From positions 34,909 through 98,908 of the forward strand of contig DATARI010000132.1 in assembly GCA_036264255.1 (NCBI GenBank): DNA of 64,000 nt, written 5' to 3'. A program made the translations under genes and the position numbers. The notes under the pieces are model-generated. The model was not told the origin of the DNA. It made no database searches and was given only the letters and a program-made list of their open reading frames with translations. This stretch comes from DASZIT01 sp036264255. GTDB lineage: Bacteria > Actinomycetota > Acidimicrobiia > Acidimicrobiales > RAAP-2. Shown in pieces: positions 1-8,069 of this stretch. Every line of letters begins with the position of its first letter. Position 1 is the first letter of the stretch.

Positions 1-738
1 GCCGCCGCCATCGAGGGCGGAAACGGTCCCGACGCCATCCTGTTCCCCGCCACTTATGACGGCCGGGACATTGCCGGGAGGCTGTCGGCGAAGATCGACA
101 AGCCGGTCCTCACCAACGTGGTCGGCCTGGTGGCCGGCGACGGCGGCCTCACCACCCAACACGCCATCTTCGGTGGCGCCCAGGTCGCCACCGCCCACTT
201 CACCGGCGACGGGCCCGGCCTCTTCGTGATCCGGGCCAAGTCGTTCCCGGCGGAGGCATCCGGGGGTGGACCGGCGGAAGTGGTGGCGGCACCGGCACCC
301 GAGAGCGGCGCCTCCAACGCCGCCAAGATCGTGGCTCGCCACGTCGAAGAGCGCACCGGTCCGAAGCTCGACGAGGCCGACGTGGTCGTCTCCGGCGGGC
401 GGGGTCTGGGCGAGAAGGAGAACTACGCCCTCATCGAGGAGCTGGCCACCCTGCTGCACGGAGCGGCGGGCGCCAGTCGTGCCATCGTCGACGCCGGGTG
501 GGTGCCCTACTCCCACCAGGTCGGGCAGACCGGGAAGACGGTCAAGCCGACCGTGTACATCGCCTGTGGCATCTCCGGGGCCACCCAGCACCTGGTGGGC
601 ATGAAGAACTCCAAGAACATCGTGGCCATCAACAAGGACCAGGACGCCCCGATCTTCTCGGTCGCCGACTTGGGGATCGTGGGCGACGTCCACAAGGTGC
701 TCCCCAAGCTCATCGAGGCGCTGAAGGCCCGGAGCTGA
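1..738 (+). CDS. etfA: Electron transfer flavoprotein, alpha subunit (5' end outside window)
   Basis: The reading frame is open from base 1 to the TGA at 736-738, so at least 245 residues are visible and the start lies outside. EtfA pairs with EtfB as a soluble FAD carrier that moves electrons from acyl-CoA dehydrogenases to ETF:quinone oxidoreductase. The C-terminal FAD-binding domain is clear: SGGRGLGEKENY near bases 388-427, VGQTGKTVKPTVYIACGISG near 517-580, then NSKNIVAINKD and DLGIVGDVHKVLP close to the end. The acyl-CoA dehydrogenase at 47108 is a plausible electron donor. etfB is expected just upstream, out of view. Confidence 0.95.
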   Translation, partial: AAAIEGGNGPDAILFPATYDGRDIAGRLSAKIDKPVLTNVVGLVAGDGGLTTQHAIFGGAQVATAHFTGDGPGLFVIRAKSFPAEASGGGPAEVVAAPAPESGASNAAKIVARHVEERTGPKLDEADVVVSGGRGLGEKENYALIEELATLLHGAAGASRAIVDAGWVPYSHQVGQTGKTVKPTVYIACGISGATQHLVGMKNSKNIVAINKDQDAPIFSVADLGIVGDVHKVLPKLIEALKARS

Positions 739-779
739 TCGATCCAACCGCGGGACTCTCCTAAGGTCTCGCCCATCAG

Positions 780-799
780 CCACTACCGAGCGGTAGTGG
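780..799. other. Inverted repeat after etfA
   Basis: CCACTACCG and CGGTAGTGG form a perfect 9-base inverted repeat separated by AG. It sits 42 bases after the etfA stop and 98 bases before the MBOAT gene. No T-run follows, so a classical intrinsic terminator is not supported. The tight spacing suits either a repressor operator or a hairpin that protects the etfA 3' end. The rest of 739-896 shows no gene. Confidence 0.5.
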
Positions 800-896
800 A
801 ATGCATCAATAGCCGCCGGCACCGTGACGGGTAGGGTCGGGACTCGTGTCGCGCCGCCGCGTCCTCCACCGACCGCCCGATTCGAACCACTGAACC

Positions 897-2318
897 ATGC
901 TCTTTCCCACCATCGACTTCGCCATCTTCTTCGCCGTGGTCTTCTCGGTGAGCTGGCTTCTCAACCCCTATTCGGGGCCGTGGAAGATGTTCATGGTGGC
1001 GGCCAGCTACTTCTTCTACGCCTGGGCCGACTGGAGGTTCATCTTCCTGCTGGCCGCTTCGACGGTGATCGCCTACACCGGGGCCGGCATTCTCGATCGG
1101 CTGGAAGGTCAGGCCAAGCGGATCACCCTCTGGGTGACACTCGCCCTGTTGCTCGGGCTACTGGCCTGGTTCAAGTACTACGTCTTCTTCACCGTCAACG
1201 TCGACAACGTCTTCCATTTCATGGGGGCCGGTCGGCCGTTGCCGCTGCTCAACGTGGTCCTGCCCATCGCCATCTCGTTCTTCACCTTCATGGCCATCAG
1301 CTACGTGGTCGACGTCTACCGGGGGACGCTGAAGACGGCCCGGCCGATGGACCTGGCCGTCTACCTTTCCTTCTTCCCCCATCTGGTCGCCGGCCCCATC
1401 GTGCGGGGCACCGAGCTCCTGCCCCAGATCCGCCGCCGGCGGGATCCGGCCCACATCCAGTACACCGAAGCCTTCTGGCTCATCGTGGCCGGGCTGGCCA
1501 AGAAGGTGGTCCTGTCCTCCTACCTGGCCACCTACGTGGTCGACCCCGTCTTCGCCTCCCCCCACCAGCACTCCGGGTTGGAGGTCATCTTCGCGGTGTG
1601 GGGCTACGCGGTGCAGATCTACGCCGACTTCAGCGGCTACACCGACATCGCCATCGGCATCGCCCTCCTGCTCGGGTTCCGGTTCCCCCAGAACTTCAAC
1701 CGGCCCTACACCGCGGTGTCCCTCCAGGACTTCTGGCGGCGCTGGCACATGACCCTGTCCTACTGGCTCCGCGACTACCTCTACATCCCGCTCGGCGGCA
1801 ACCGGGGCCCGGAGTGGAGGATCTCGCTGAACATCCTCATCACCATGCTGCTCGGAGGGCTCTGGCACGGGGCGGCCTGGACATTCATCGGCTGGGGCGT
1901 CTTCCATGGCGTCGGCCAGATCATCGGGCGCCAGCGCCGGTTGTGGCGGAAGGCCCACGGGCTGCCGCTCGAGCCGGGCGGCTGGGGCCGGATCGCGCTC
2001 GCCCAGTTCGTCACCTTCCAACTCGTCTGCGTCGGGTGGCTGTTCTTCCGGGCCACCTCGTTCTCCAACGCCTGGTCGATGTTCGGCCAGCTCTTCCATG
2101 GATGGGGATCGTCCCCCTTGGTGACTCCCCTGGCGATCCTGGCGGTGGCGGTCGGCATCGCCACCCAATTCATGCCCGACGGGTGGATCGAAGTGGCCAA
2201 GAAGGCCTTCAGCGAACGCCGACTCGCCGTCCAGGGAGGCATACTGGGGGTGATTCTGTTGGGTATCACCACGCTTGGGCCCGCCGGCGTGGCACCGTTC
2301 ATCTACTACCGGTTCTGA
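897..2318 (+). CDS. MBOAT family O-acyltransferase (AlgI/DltB-like)
   Basis: This 473-residue polytopic membrane protein belongs to the MBOAT family, whose members move acyl groups across the membrane to modify polysaccharides or cell-wall polymers. Family signatures are the stretch DFWRRWHMTLSYWLRDYLYI near residues 282-301 followed by PLGGNRG, and GGLWHGAAWTFIGWG near 320-334, which carries the invariant active-site histidine. Many hydrophobic helices run from the N-terminus (FAIFFAVVFSVSWLL) onward. The SGNH hydrolase that starts one base after the stop makes this an AlgI/AlgJ-like or DltB/DltD-like pair. The acceptor polymer cannot be told from sequence. Confidence 0.9.
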   Translation: MLFPTIDFAIFFAVVFSVSWLLNPYSGPWKMFMVAASYFFYAWADWRFIFLLAASTVIAYTGAGILDRLEGQAKRITLWVTLALLLGLLAWFKYYVFFTVNVDNVFHFMGAGRPLPLLNVVLPIAISFFTFMAISYVVDVYRGTLKTARPMDLAVYLSFFPHLVAGPIVRGTELLPQIRRRRDPAHIQYTEAFWLIVAGLAKKVVLSSYLATYVVDPVFASPHQHSGLEVIFAVWGYAVQIYADFSGYTDIAIGIALLLGFRFPQNFNRPYTAVSLQDFWRRWHMTLSYWLRDYLYIPLGGNRGPEWRISLNILITMLLGGLWHGAAWTFIGWGVFHGVGQIIGRQRRLWRKAHGLPLEPGGWGRIALAQFVTFQLVCVGWLFFRATSFSNAWSMFGQLFHGWGSSPLVTPLAILAVAVGIATQFMPDGWIEVAKKAFSERRLAVQGGILGVILLGITTLGPAGVAPFIYYRF

Positions 2319-2319
2319 C

Positions 2320-3642
2320 GTGAACACTCTTCCTGACACTCCGTCGACGTCCCAACCGGAGCTCCCGCTCCCGATCGGGCCGGCGATCGGCAGCCCCGCG
2401 AACGACTCCGCGGCTCCTGACGCCGCGGTTCGCGAGGCCGCGGTTCGGGAGACGACCCCTCGGTCCGTGGTTCGCGAGACGACTCCTGGCTCCGCGGTTC
2501 GCGACACCGCGGCAACCGACACCGCGGCGACCGAGAGGGCGGCAACGGAGAGGGCGGTAGCCGAGCGCGAGCCTCCCGTGTCCGAGGGCGCCGGTCGAAA
2601 CGGCCGGGCTCGGCCTCCCGCCAGCGGGCCGGTGCTTCCGTGGACCCGGGTCCTCTACATCGGCCTCATCTGCTTTGCCGTGTGGTTGGTTCTCGACGCC
2701 CCCAGCCTCCAGAAGTCGGCCCAGTCTTCGCCGCTCGGTGCCCGGCGCACGGTGTCCCTGGACCTGGTCGGCCCGATCGCCGCCGTGAGTCGCGGGCTCG
2801 GGCTGTCCCATTTCGTCGGCTGGGCCGACGACATCCTCGGACGGTCGGTCGGCGGCGGCCCGTCGCTGGCCGTCGCCACCCCGCCGGCGATCCCCAAGGG
2901 CCAGACGCCGACGCCCACCACCGGCCCGATCACCGCCACCCCGACCACCCCGACCACCCTGCCCCCCCTGCCGCCACTGCCCCAGCACCCGACGGCGGCG
3001 AACCCTCTGCACGTGGTGATCATCGGCGACTCGATCGGGATCGACCTCGGTCAGCCGCTGACCAACGACCTGATCGGCACCGGGGTGGTGTCAGCCACCC
3101 TGGACGGCAAGATCGACACCGGGTTGTCGCGCCCCGACTACTTCAACTGGCCGGCTGAGCTCCAGGCCGACCTCGCCATCCACCATCCCCAACTGGTGGT
3201 GGTGATGATGGGCGCCAACGACCCCCAGAGCCTGGTGGTCAACGGGACGGCAGTGGCGTACGGCACCGCCGCCTGGAACGCCGCCTACTCGCAGCGTGCC
3301 GGGGCGTTCATGGACAGCGCCACCGCGTCCGGCGCCCACATGCTCTGGGTGGGGATGCCGCCGATGGCCGGCGCCGGGCTGGATGGGCAGATGAACACGG
3401 TGAACAGCCTGGTGCAGGCCCAGGCGACCGCCCGGCCGGCCGGGGTCACCTTCCTCAGCTCCCGCACGGTGCTCGGCACCCCCCAGGGCGGCTACACCGC
3501 CTATTTGACCACCGGGTCGGGCGCCGAGGTCAACATCCGGACCCCCGACGGGATCCACCTGACCCCCGACGGGGGCGAAGTGCTGTCCCAGGCGGTCATG
3601 AACTACATGCGCTCGGTCCTCAAGATCGGCCTTCCGGGCTGA
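2320..3642 (+). CDS. Membrane-anchored SGNH hydrolase (DUF459-like) with repeat-rich cytoplasmic tail
   Basis: The GTG at 2320 lies one base after the MBOAT stop and was preferred to the in-frame ATG at 2275, which would overlap that gene. The 440-residue product starts with about 90 low-complexity residues in which a VRETTPxS-like unit repeats and then becomes DTAATERAATERA. One membrane helix follows (LYIGLICFAVWLVL, about residues 109-122), then a Pro/Thr linker and an SGNH domain with the GDSIG nucleophile block, the GAND block and a DGIHLTPDGG block holding the catalytic Asp-His. SGNH partners of MBOAT proteins complete acyl transfer outside the membrane; that role here is inferred. Confidence 0.82.
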   Translation: MNTLPDTPSTSQPELPLPIGPAIGSPANDSAAPDAAVREAAVRETTPRSVVRETTPGSAVRDTAATDTAATERAATERAVAEREPPVSEGAGRNGRARPPASGPVLPWTRVLYIGLICFAVWLVLDAPSLQKSAQSSPLGARRTVSLDLVGPIAAVSRGLGLSHFVGWADDILGRSVGGGPSLAVATPPAIPKGQTPTPTTGPITATPTTPTTLPPLPPLPQHPTAANPLHVVIIGDSIGIDLGQPLTNDLIGTGVVSATLDGKIDTGLSRPDYFNWPAELQADLAIHHPQLVVVMMGANDPQSLVVNGTAVAYGTAAWNAAYSQRAGAFMDSATASGAHMLWVGMPPMAGAGLDGQMNTVNSLVQAQATARPAGVTFLSSRTVLGTPQGGYTAYLTTGSGAEVNIRTPDGIHLTPDGGEVLSQAVMNYMRSVLKIGLPG

Positions 3643-3666
3643 ACCCCGACATCGGCGACTCCGCGA

Positions 3667-4428
3667 CTAGATGAGCGGCCACGGGTAGGGGTGGCCGTCG
3701 CCTTCCGGCTCCGGGAACACCGGGTAGTCGAGAAGCGCCCGGATGCGGGAGACCAGCGCGTCGCATTCCCGCCGGTCGAGGTGACGGACCAGGTCGTCGG
3801 GGAGATCGCCCGCCAGCCCTTCGAGGTCGGCCAGCTCCGACTCCGGCACCTCGTCGCCGGCGTAGTCCCACATCACCGTGCGCAGCTTGGGTTGGGTGTG
3901 GAAGCACAGCCCGTGGTCGATGCCCCACAGACGGCCGTCGCCGCCGTTGAGCACGTGACCGCTCTTCCGGTCGGCGTTGTTGGCCACCACATCGAACAGG
4001 CAGATGGTGCGAAGCCGGCGGTCGTAGTCGCCGCTCTCGAAGAGGGTGAAGTAGTGCTGCTCGTAGTCGGCATCCACGAAGAGTTGGAGTGACCCGGGGC
4101 CGAAGGGCCCGTCCTCGATCGCCACGGTCGGCGGTACCAGCCCCCAGCCCAGAGCCTCGGAGAGCGCGTAGGCCGCCACCTCCCGGCGGTAGAGGTTGCC
4201 GGGGAAATCCCAGAGATCACGCTCGCCTTCTCCCGGCTTGTAGACCGCCCGCAACGGCCCGTCGCCCACCGTGACCAGAAACGTCAGGTTGGAGCTCCAG
4301 GGAAGCCGTCCCTCGACGACCAGCTCGGAGCCGGCCAGTTCGACCAGGGTGTCACCGAGTTCGGGGCCGTCGGCCGGCCTCCAGCCCGTCAGGTCGTCGG
4401 AGGCCGGTGGCCGTTTGTCCGTGGGCAT
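3667..4428 (-). CDS. SCO1664-family protein (phosphatidylinositol kinase-like)
   Basis: The 253-residue protein matches the actinobacterial SCO1664 family, which is distantly related to phosphatidylinositol 3-/4-kinases. Kinase-like marks are AVYKPGEGE near residues 50-60 (ATP-lysine region), CLFDVVANNADRKSGHVL (catalytic-loop-like NNADRKSGH) and WGIDHGLCFH, which resembles the metal-binding DHG loop. The ATG at 4428 was chosen because upstream codons lie inside the DUF3090 gene; the two genes still overlap by 40 bases. It is the last gene of a three-gene operon with the DUF3090 protein and the phosphomutase-like protein, a group conserved across actinobacteria and often near mycothiol genes. 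The substrate is unknown. Confidence 0.8.
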   Translation of the reverse strand: MPTDKRPPASDDLTGWRPADGPELGDTLVELAGSELVVEGRLPWSSNLTFLVTVGDGPLRAVYKPGEGERDLWDFPGNLYRREVAAYALSEALGWGLVPPTVAIEDGPFGPGSLQLFVDADYEQHYFTLFESGDYDRRLRTICLFDVVANNADRKSGHVLNGGDGRLWGIDHGLCFHTQPKLRTVMWDYAGDEVPESELADLEGLAGDLPDDLVRHLDRRECDALVSRIRALLDYPVFPEPEGDGHPYPWPLI

Positions 4429-4886
4429 TCGTGTCCGGAAGGGTCGAGCGGGGATCCGCAGAGCGGGCAGGGCGGCCGGCCGGAGCTGACCAGGCTGGTG
4501 GCGTGGATGGCGAAGGCGGCGGCCTGTTCCCGGGTTACCGACAGGCGGGCGATGGCGCCGCTCTCGTCCTCGGCGACCAGCTCCTCGATGACGATGATCA
4601 CCCGGTCGTCGGCGCTGTCGTAGGAGACGCCCAGGGTGCCGATGGCCCATGCCGGTTCCGACGGCTCTTCCAGGGAGAGGTCGTCGGGGAGGTGGGCCGG
4701 GCGATCCTGGCCCTTGACGATCTGGGCCAGGTAGTCGGCCAGCACCGACACCTGCTGCTTCTCGATCTTGAGGGTGAGCAGCAGCGGCCCCTGCCGGCAC
4801 TGGATGAGGAACAGCCGCTGGCCCACCGGGCCCACCGTCCCGACGGTGAAGCGGTCCAGGGCGGAGAGGTCGTAGCCCTCGCTCAC
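4389..4886 (-). CDS. DUF3090 family protein
   Basis: A 165-residue protein of the actinobacterial DUF3090 family, function unknown. The start is the GTG at 4886, which overlaps the stop of the phosphomutase-like gene by four bases. The N-terminus (SALDRFTVGTVGPVGQRLF) and the C-terminal CPLCGSPLDPSGHECPRTNG, a zinc-ribbon-like CxxC...H.C cluster, are family hallmarks. Translational coupling on both sides and the fixed gene order suggest the three products act together. It is close to, though slightly shorter than, typical family members of about 180-195 residues. Confidence 0.85.
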   Translation of the reverse strand: MSEGYDLSALDRFTVGTVGPVGQRLFLIQCRQGPLLLTLKIEKQQVSVLADYLAQIVKGQDRPAHLPDDLSLEEPSEPAWAIGTLGVSYDSADDRVIIVIEELVAEDESGAIARLSVTREQAAAFAIHATSLVSSGRPPCPLCGSPLDPSGHECPRTNGHRPPTT

Positions 4887-5545
4887 GACAGCCCCAGTCC
4901 CGACAGCGAGGCGGTGGTGTTGACGCAGAGCACGTGGGGGCCGCCTTCGCCGTAGGCGAGGGCACTCACCGAGCACGGCGACACCACCAGGCGCTGGAAC
5001 TGGTCGAGATGGGTGCCGGCCGCCGCCGCCACCGCCGCCTTGATCGGATCGGCGTGGGACACCGCCACGATCGTCTCCCCCTGGTGGAGGTGGACCAGGC
5101 GGGCGATGGTCGAGGTGATGCGGGCCTGCATCTCCAGGAAGGACTCGCCCCCGGGGAACCGGAAGCCGCTCGGCCACCGCTGGACCTGGGTCCACTCCGG
5201 CTTCTTGGCCAGGGACTTCAACGCCGCACCGGTCCACTGGCCGAAGTCGCATTCGAGCAGTCCCCGGTCCGACCGGACCCGGAGCCCGAGCTTTCGGGCG
5301 ATGGGCTTGGCGGTCTCGAAGGTGCGCTCGAGGGGGGAGGCGTAGACGGCGACCGGGGCCCGCTTCCCCTCGCCGGTCAGCTCGCCGATGCGCCCGGCCA
5401 CCTGGTCGGCTTGGGCGTGGCCCTGGTCGGAGAGGTGGAGATCCGGGGCGCGTCCCGGGAGGATTTTCCCGGTGGTGGGTGTGGTTCCGTGACGGACCAA
5501 AAGGACAACCGTCAGTCGGGGCGGGGAAGTCCGTCGGCTGGGCAT
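4883..5545 (-). CDS. Histidine phosphatase, MSMEG_4193 phosphomutase-like family
   Basis: The 220-residue product is a histidine (acid) phosphatase superfamily member. LLVRHGTT near residues 15-22 gives the phosphohistidine RHG motif, YASPLERTFETA the second arginine region, and VAVSHADPIKA near 163-173 the distal catalytic histidine. It matches the actinobacterial family typified by MSMEG_4193, annotated as putative phosphomutase, and is the first gene of the operon that continues with DUF3090 and the SCO1664-like protein. Whether it is a phosphatase or a mutase cannot be decided from sequence. Confidence 0.85.
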   Translation of the reverse strand: MPSRRTSPPRLTVVLLVRHGTTPTTGKILPGRAPDLHLSDQGHAQADQVAGRIGELTGEGKRAPVAVYASPLERTFETAKPIARKLGLRVRSDRGLLECDFGQWTGAALKSLAKKPEWTQVQRWPSGFRFPGGESFLEMQARITSTIARLVHLHQGETIVAVSHADPIKAAVAAAAGTHLDQFQRLVVSPCSVSALAYGEGGPHVLCVNTTASLSGLGLS

Positions 5546-5609
5546 TTCCCGTCAACCGTACTCTGTCGCGACTGGCGCCCAACCGCCCGGGTCGCGGCTC
5601 GGGGGAACT

Positions 5610-6734
5610 TCAAACCGGGTCGGGGAGCCGGCGGGGCATGGCCACGGCCGTCTCCGGCCAGCGCTTCCGGCTGACCCGGGCCAGCCGTTGCAGCAAGGCG
5701 ATGGCCCCCGGATCGTCGTCGCCGGGGCGGGTCTCGACCGCTCCGTCGTCGATCATCCCGTTGAGGAGATCGCGGCCCTTGTCGGTGCGGACCATGGTCA
5801 GCGTCCAGTCGTTGAAGGCGCCGATTCCCCCGGTGGAGATGTCGGCATGCTCGGCGGCGAAGTCCGGGCACGACTTGCATCCTTCCCGGGTCCAGGCGTG
5901 GGCCTCTTTCAGGGGGATCTCGTGGAACTCGCCGTCCCGGGTCCACACCTGGAAGACGCCCTTGATGTTCATCTTGGTGATGTCGGCCCGGGCGATGCCG
6001 TACTTGGCCTCGAACAGCTCGGGGAAGATGGCGTCGTCGAACGTCTTGGAGCAGAGCAACCCGATCGAGAGGGAGAGCCGCCGGGCGATCTTGCCCGCCT
6101 TCCGCGCCTGCATGACCGGGGGCGCCGAGGCCTGGCAGCCCATCCCCACCAGGGCGATGCGCTCCGCCCCGGCCTCGATGGCCTGGGGGTAGGCCAGCGG
6201 GTTGGCTGAATAGGTGTAGCGGGACCCCGCCGCTGCCAGCACCTCCTGGCGGGTGGTGGCCACCCCGGGCACCGCCTTCCAGGTCGACCCGTCACCTTCC
6301 AGGTAGGAGACGAGGGCGGCGTCGATGACGTCATGTTCGAGCGCCCAGATGAGGAGGGCGGAGACCAGCCCGCCGTCCTGGCCCACCTGGAGGACGTCGG
6401 GATCAGTGGCCCGGACCAACAGGATGTCGGAGGAGACCCCGGCCACCTCCTCGGGGGTCCGCTCCCGTCCGAACAGGTGGTTGTCGATCTCCGGCTCCCA
6501 CAACCGGAACCGGGGACAGGCCCGGGTGCACATGGTGCAGCCCTTGATGCCGTGGGTGCAGTTGTCGGGGCCGCCGTCGGCGTCGATGTGGAAAGGCTTG
6601 TACTTGCCGCCGGTGTCGTCGTAGGAGAGGACGTCGTAGGGGCAGGCCACGATGCATCCGGCACAGCCCGTGCAGAGTCCCGAGGTCACCACTTCTTTGT
6701 AGAGCTCGAACCACTGCGGCTTTTCGGGAGGCAT
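5610..6734 (-). CDS. Coenzyme F420 hydrogenase/dehydrogenase beta-subunit family protein (FrhB-like)
   Basis: A 374-residue iron-sulfur flavoprotein of the FrhB family, which usually links F420H2 or another hydride donor to an iron-sulfur chain. Two N-terminal ferredoxin-type clusters are visible: CTGCAGCIVACP at residues 21-32, and CTHGIKGCTMCTRACP near 58-73. The conserved FrhB core follows, including GQDGGLVSALLIWAL, GMGCQASAPP and GLLCSKTFDD, and a further CKSCPDFAAEHADIS near 284-298. It stands alone between unrelated genes on the minus strand, so its electron partner is not evident. Confidence 0.87.
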   Translation of the reverse strand: MPPEKPQWFELYKEVVTSGLCTGCAGCIVACPYDVLSYDDTGGKYKPFHIDADGGPDNCTHGIKGCTMCTRACPRFRLWEPEIDNHLFGRERTPEEVAGVSSDILLVRATDPDVLQVGQDGGLVSALLIWALEHDVIDAALVSYLEGDGSTWKAVPGVATTRQEVLAAAGSRYTYSANPLAYPQAIEAGAERIALVGMGCQASAPPVMQARKAGKIARRLSLSIGLLCSKTFDDAIFPELFEAKYGIARADITKMNIKGVFQVWTRDGEFHEIPLKEAHAWTREGCKSCPDFAAEHADISTGGIGAFNDWTLTMVRTDKGRDLLNGMIDDGAVETRPGDDDPGAIALLQRLARVSRKRWPETAVAMPRRLPDPV

Positions 6735-6788
6735 CCCGACACCCTAGCGACGGTCGTCGGCAGGTTGGAATTGGGGAGGGTGACCCGG

Positions 6789-7394
6789 CTACCCGGTCGA
6801 CGCCGGTGGCGCGGCGCCGGGACCGGCCCGGAATCCCCGGTTCCACCACGCCGGGTTCTCGGCCGACTGGGCCGATGCCCACGTGAAGTGGTGACGGGCC
6901 GAGACGCGGAAGACGGGGAGGGCGATCAGCCCGACCAGGGCCCAGCGTCGCCGGGCGGGGGACAGCTCCAGGATCGAGAGGGCCGACGCCAGGCCCCAGA
7001 CCCCGAGGATGGTGTTGTAGGCCGGCAACCGGGACGCCGGCAACCCCTCGGCCTCGGTCAGTACCGGCAGCCCGAACCGGTTCCGCTTCCAGGGCCAGAG
7101 GGTGAAGTGGACGACGACCCCCGCCACCCCGGAACCGGCCAGCATGGCCAGTACCCGGTCCCATTTTCGACCGCCCCGGGCCGCCATCCACGACCACAGT
7201 CCCAGCTGGACCACCCAGAGCGCCCCGGCCCCACCCAGCCCGAGTTCGGGCTGCCAGACCAGGCCGACCCCGTTGCCGAGTTCGAAACCATGGTGGGCGG
7301 CGGCGCCGGCGACCGCCACCACGGACAGGGGCCGGACGACCCGGCGGGGGGACGACCTCCCGGGTTGGGCCCGATCGAGGGCGTTCCTGGTCAT
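6789..7394 (-). CDS. Hypothetical multi-pass membrane protein
   Basis: This 201-residue protein was not recognised. After a basic N-terminus (DRAQPGRSSPRRVVRP) it has about four or five hydrophobic stretches: LSVVAVAGAAAHHGF, LWVVQLGLWSW, VLAMLAGSGVAGVVVHFTLW, ILGVWGLASALSILEL and RWALVGLIALPVFRV. Histidines and tryptophans recur near helix ends (AAAHHGFELG, SARHHFTWASAQ). Codon use matches the neighbours, so it is probably a real gene. It lies 54 bases from the FrhB-like gene and 54 from the MBL gene, all on the minus strand, and may share their transcript. Confidence 0.6.
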   Translation of the reverse strand: MTRNALDRAQPGRSSPRRVVRPLSVVAVAGAAAHHGFELGNGVGLVWQPELGLGGAGALWVVQLGLWSWMAARGGRKWDRVLAMLAGSGVAGVVVHFTLWPWKRNRFGLPVLTEAEGLPASRLPAYNTILGVWGLASALSILELSPARRRWALVGLIALPVFRVSARHHFTWASAQSAENPAWWNRGFRAGPGAAPPASTG

Positions 7395-7448
7395 CGGGTG
7401 AGCGTAGGCCAGGAGGGGGAACCGCCCCGGCGCTCGGGCCGGCCGCCG

Positions 7449-8069
7449 TCAGTGGCCGCGGGCGATCCAATCCTCGAGATGGGGCGCCTCGTCCCCGATG
7501 ACGGTTTCGTCGCCGTGGCCGGGGAGGGCCCGGGTGGTCGGAGGCAGGGTGAGCAAGCGGCGCCGGATCGAATCGATGATGGTGGGGAAGTCGGAGAAGC
7601 TCCGGCCGGTGGCCCCCGGCCCGCCCCGGAACAGGGTGTCGCCGGTGAAGATCACCCCGAGGTCGGCGTCATGGAGCGAGCAGCCGCCCGGGGTGTGTCC
7701 CGGGGTGTGGATGATCCGGAGGGCGGAGCCGCCCACCTCGAAGTCCTGGCCGTCGGCCAGCTCGGCGTCGGGGGGTCGGGACGGATAGACCTGGTCCCAG
7801 AGCACCCGGTCGTCGGGATGGAGCCAGATCGGCGCGCCGAGCTGGTCGGCCAGAGCGGCCGCCGCGTTGATGTGGTCGTTGTGGCCGTGGGTGGCCACGA
7901 TCCCCACCGTTCGCCTCGAGCCGACCGCCTCGACGATGGGCCGGTGGTCATGGGCGGCATCGATGACCAGCACCTCGCGGTCGTCGCCGACCAGCCAGAT
8001 GTTGTTGTCGACCTCGAAGTCCTGGCCGTCGAGTGAGAAGGTCCCCGAGGTGACCACCTGTTCGATCAT
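7449..8069 (-). CDS. MBL-fold metallohydrolase, partner of MscR
   Basis: A 206-residue metallo-beta-lactamase-fold hydrolase of the glyoxalase II type. The metal-binding signature THGHNDH is near residues 60-66, with HTPGHTPGG near 118-126, FTGDTLFRGG near 139-148 and GHGDETVIG near 186-194. Its ATG overlaps the stop of the mycothiol formaldehyde dehydrogenase by four bases. In mycobacteria the gene next to mscR is also an MBL hydrolase (Rv2260 beside Rv2259), so a role in hydrolysing S-formylmycothiol or a related thioester is the best inference. Confidence 0.85.
   Translation of the reverse strand: MIEQVVTSGTFSLDGQDFEVDNNIWLVGDDREVLVIDAAHDHRPIVEAVGSRRTVGIVATHGHNDHINAAAALADQLGAPIWLHPDDRVLWDQVYPSRPPDAELADGQDFEVGGSALRIIHTPGHTPGGCSLHDADLGVIFTGDTLFRGGPGATGRSFSDFPTIIDSIRRRLLTLPPTTRALPGHGDETVIGDEAPHLEDWIARGH

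Noticed and set aside
1158..2522. Long minus-strand frame of 454 codons opposite the MBOAT gene
   Set aside because: It is the antisense shadow of a clear MBOAT/SGNH pair, with Pro/Arg/Gly-rich composition and no recognisable domain.
6333..8036. 567-codon plus-strand frame opposite FrhB and MBL genes
   Set aside because: It opposes three good minus-strand genes and shows only GC-driven Gly/Pro/Arg composition.
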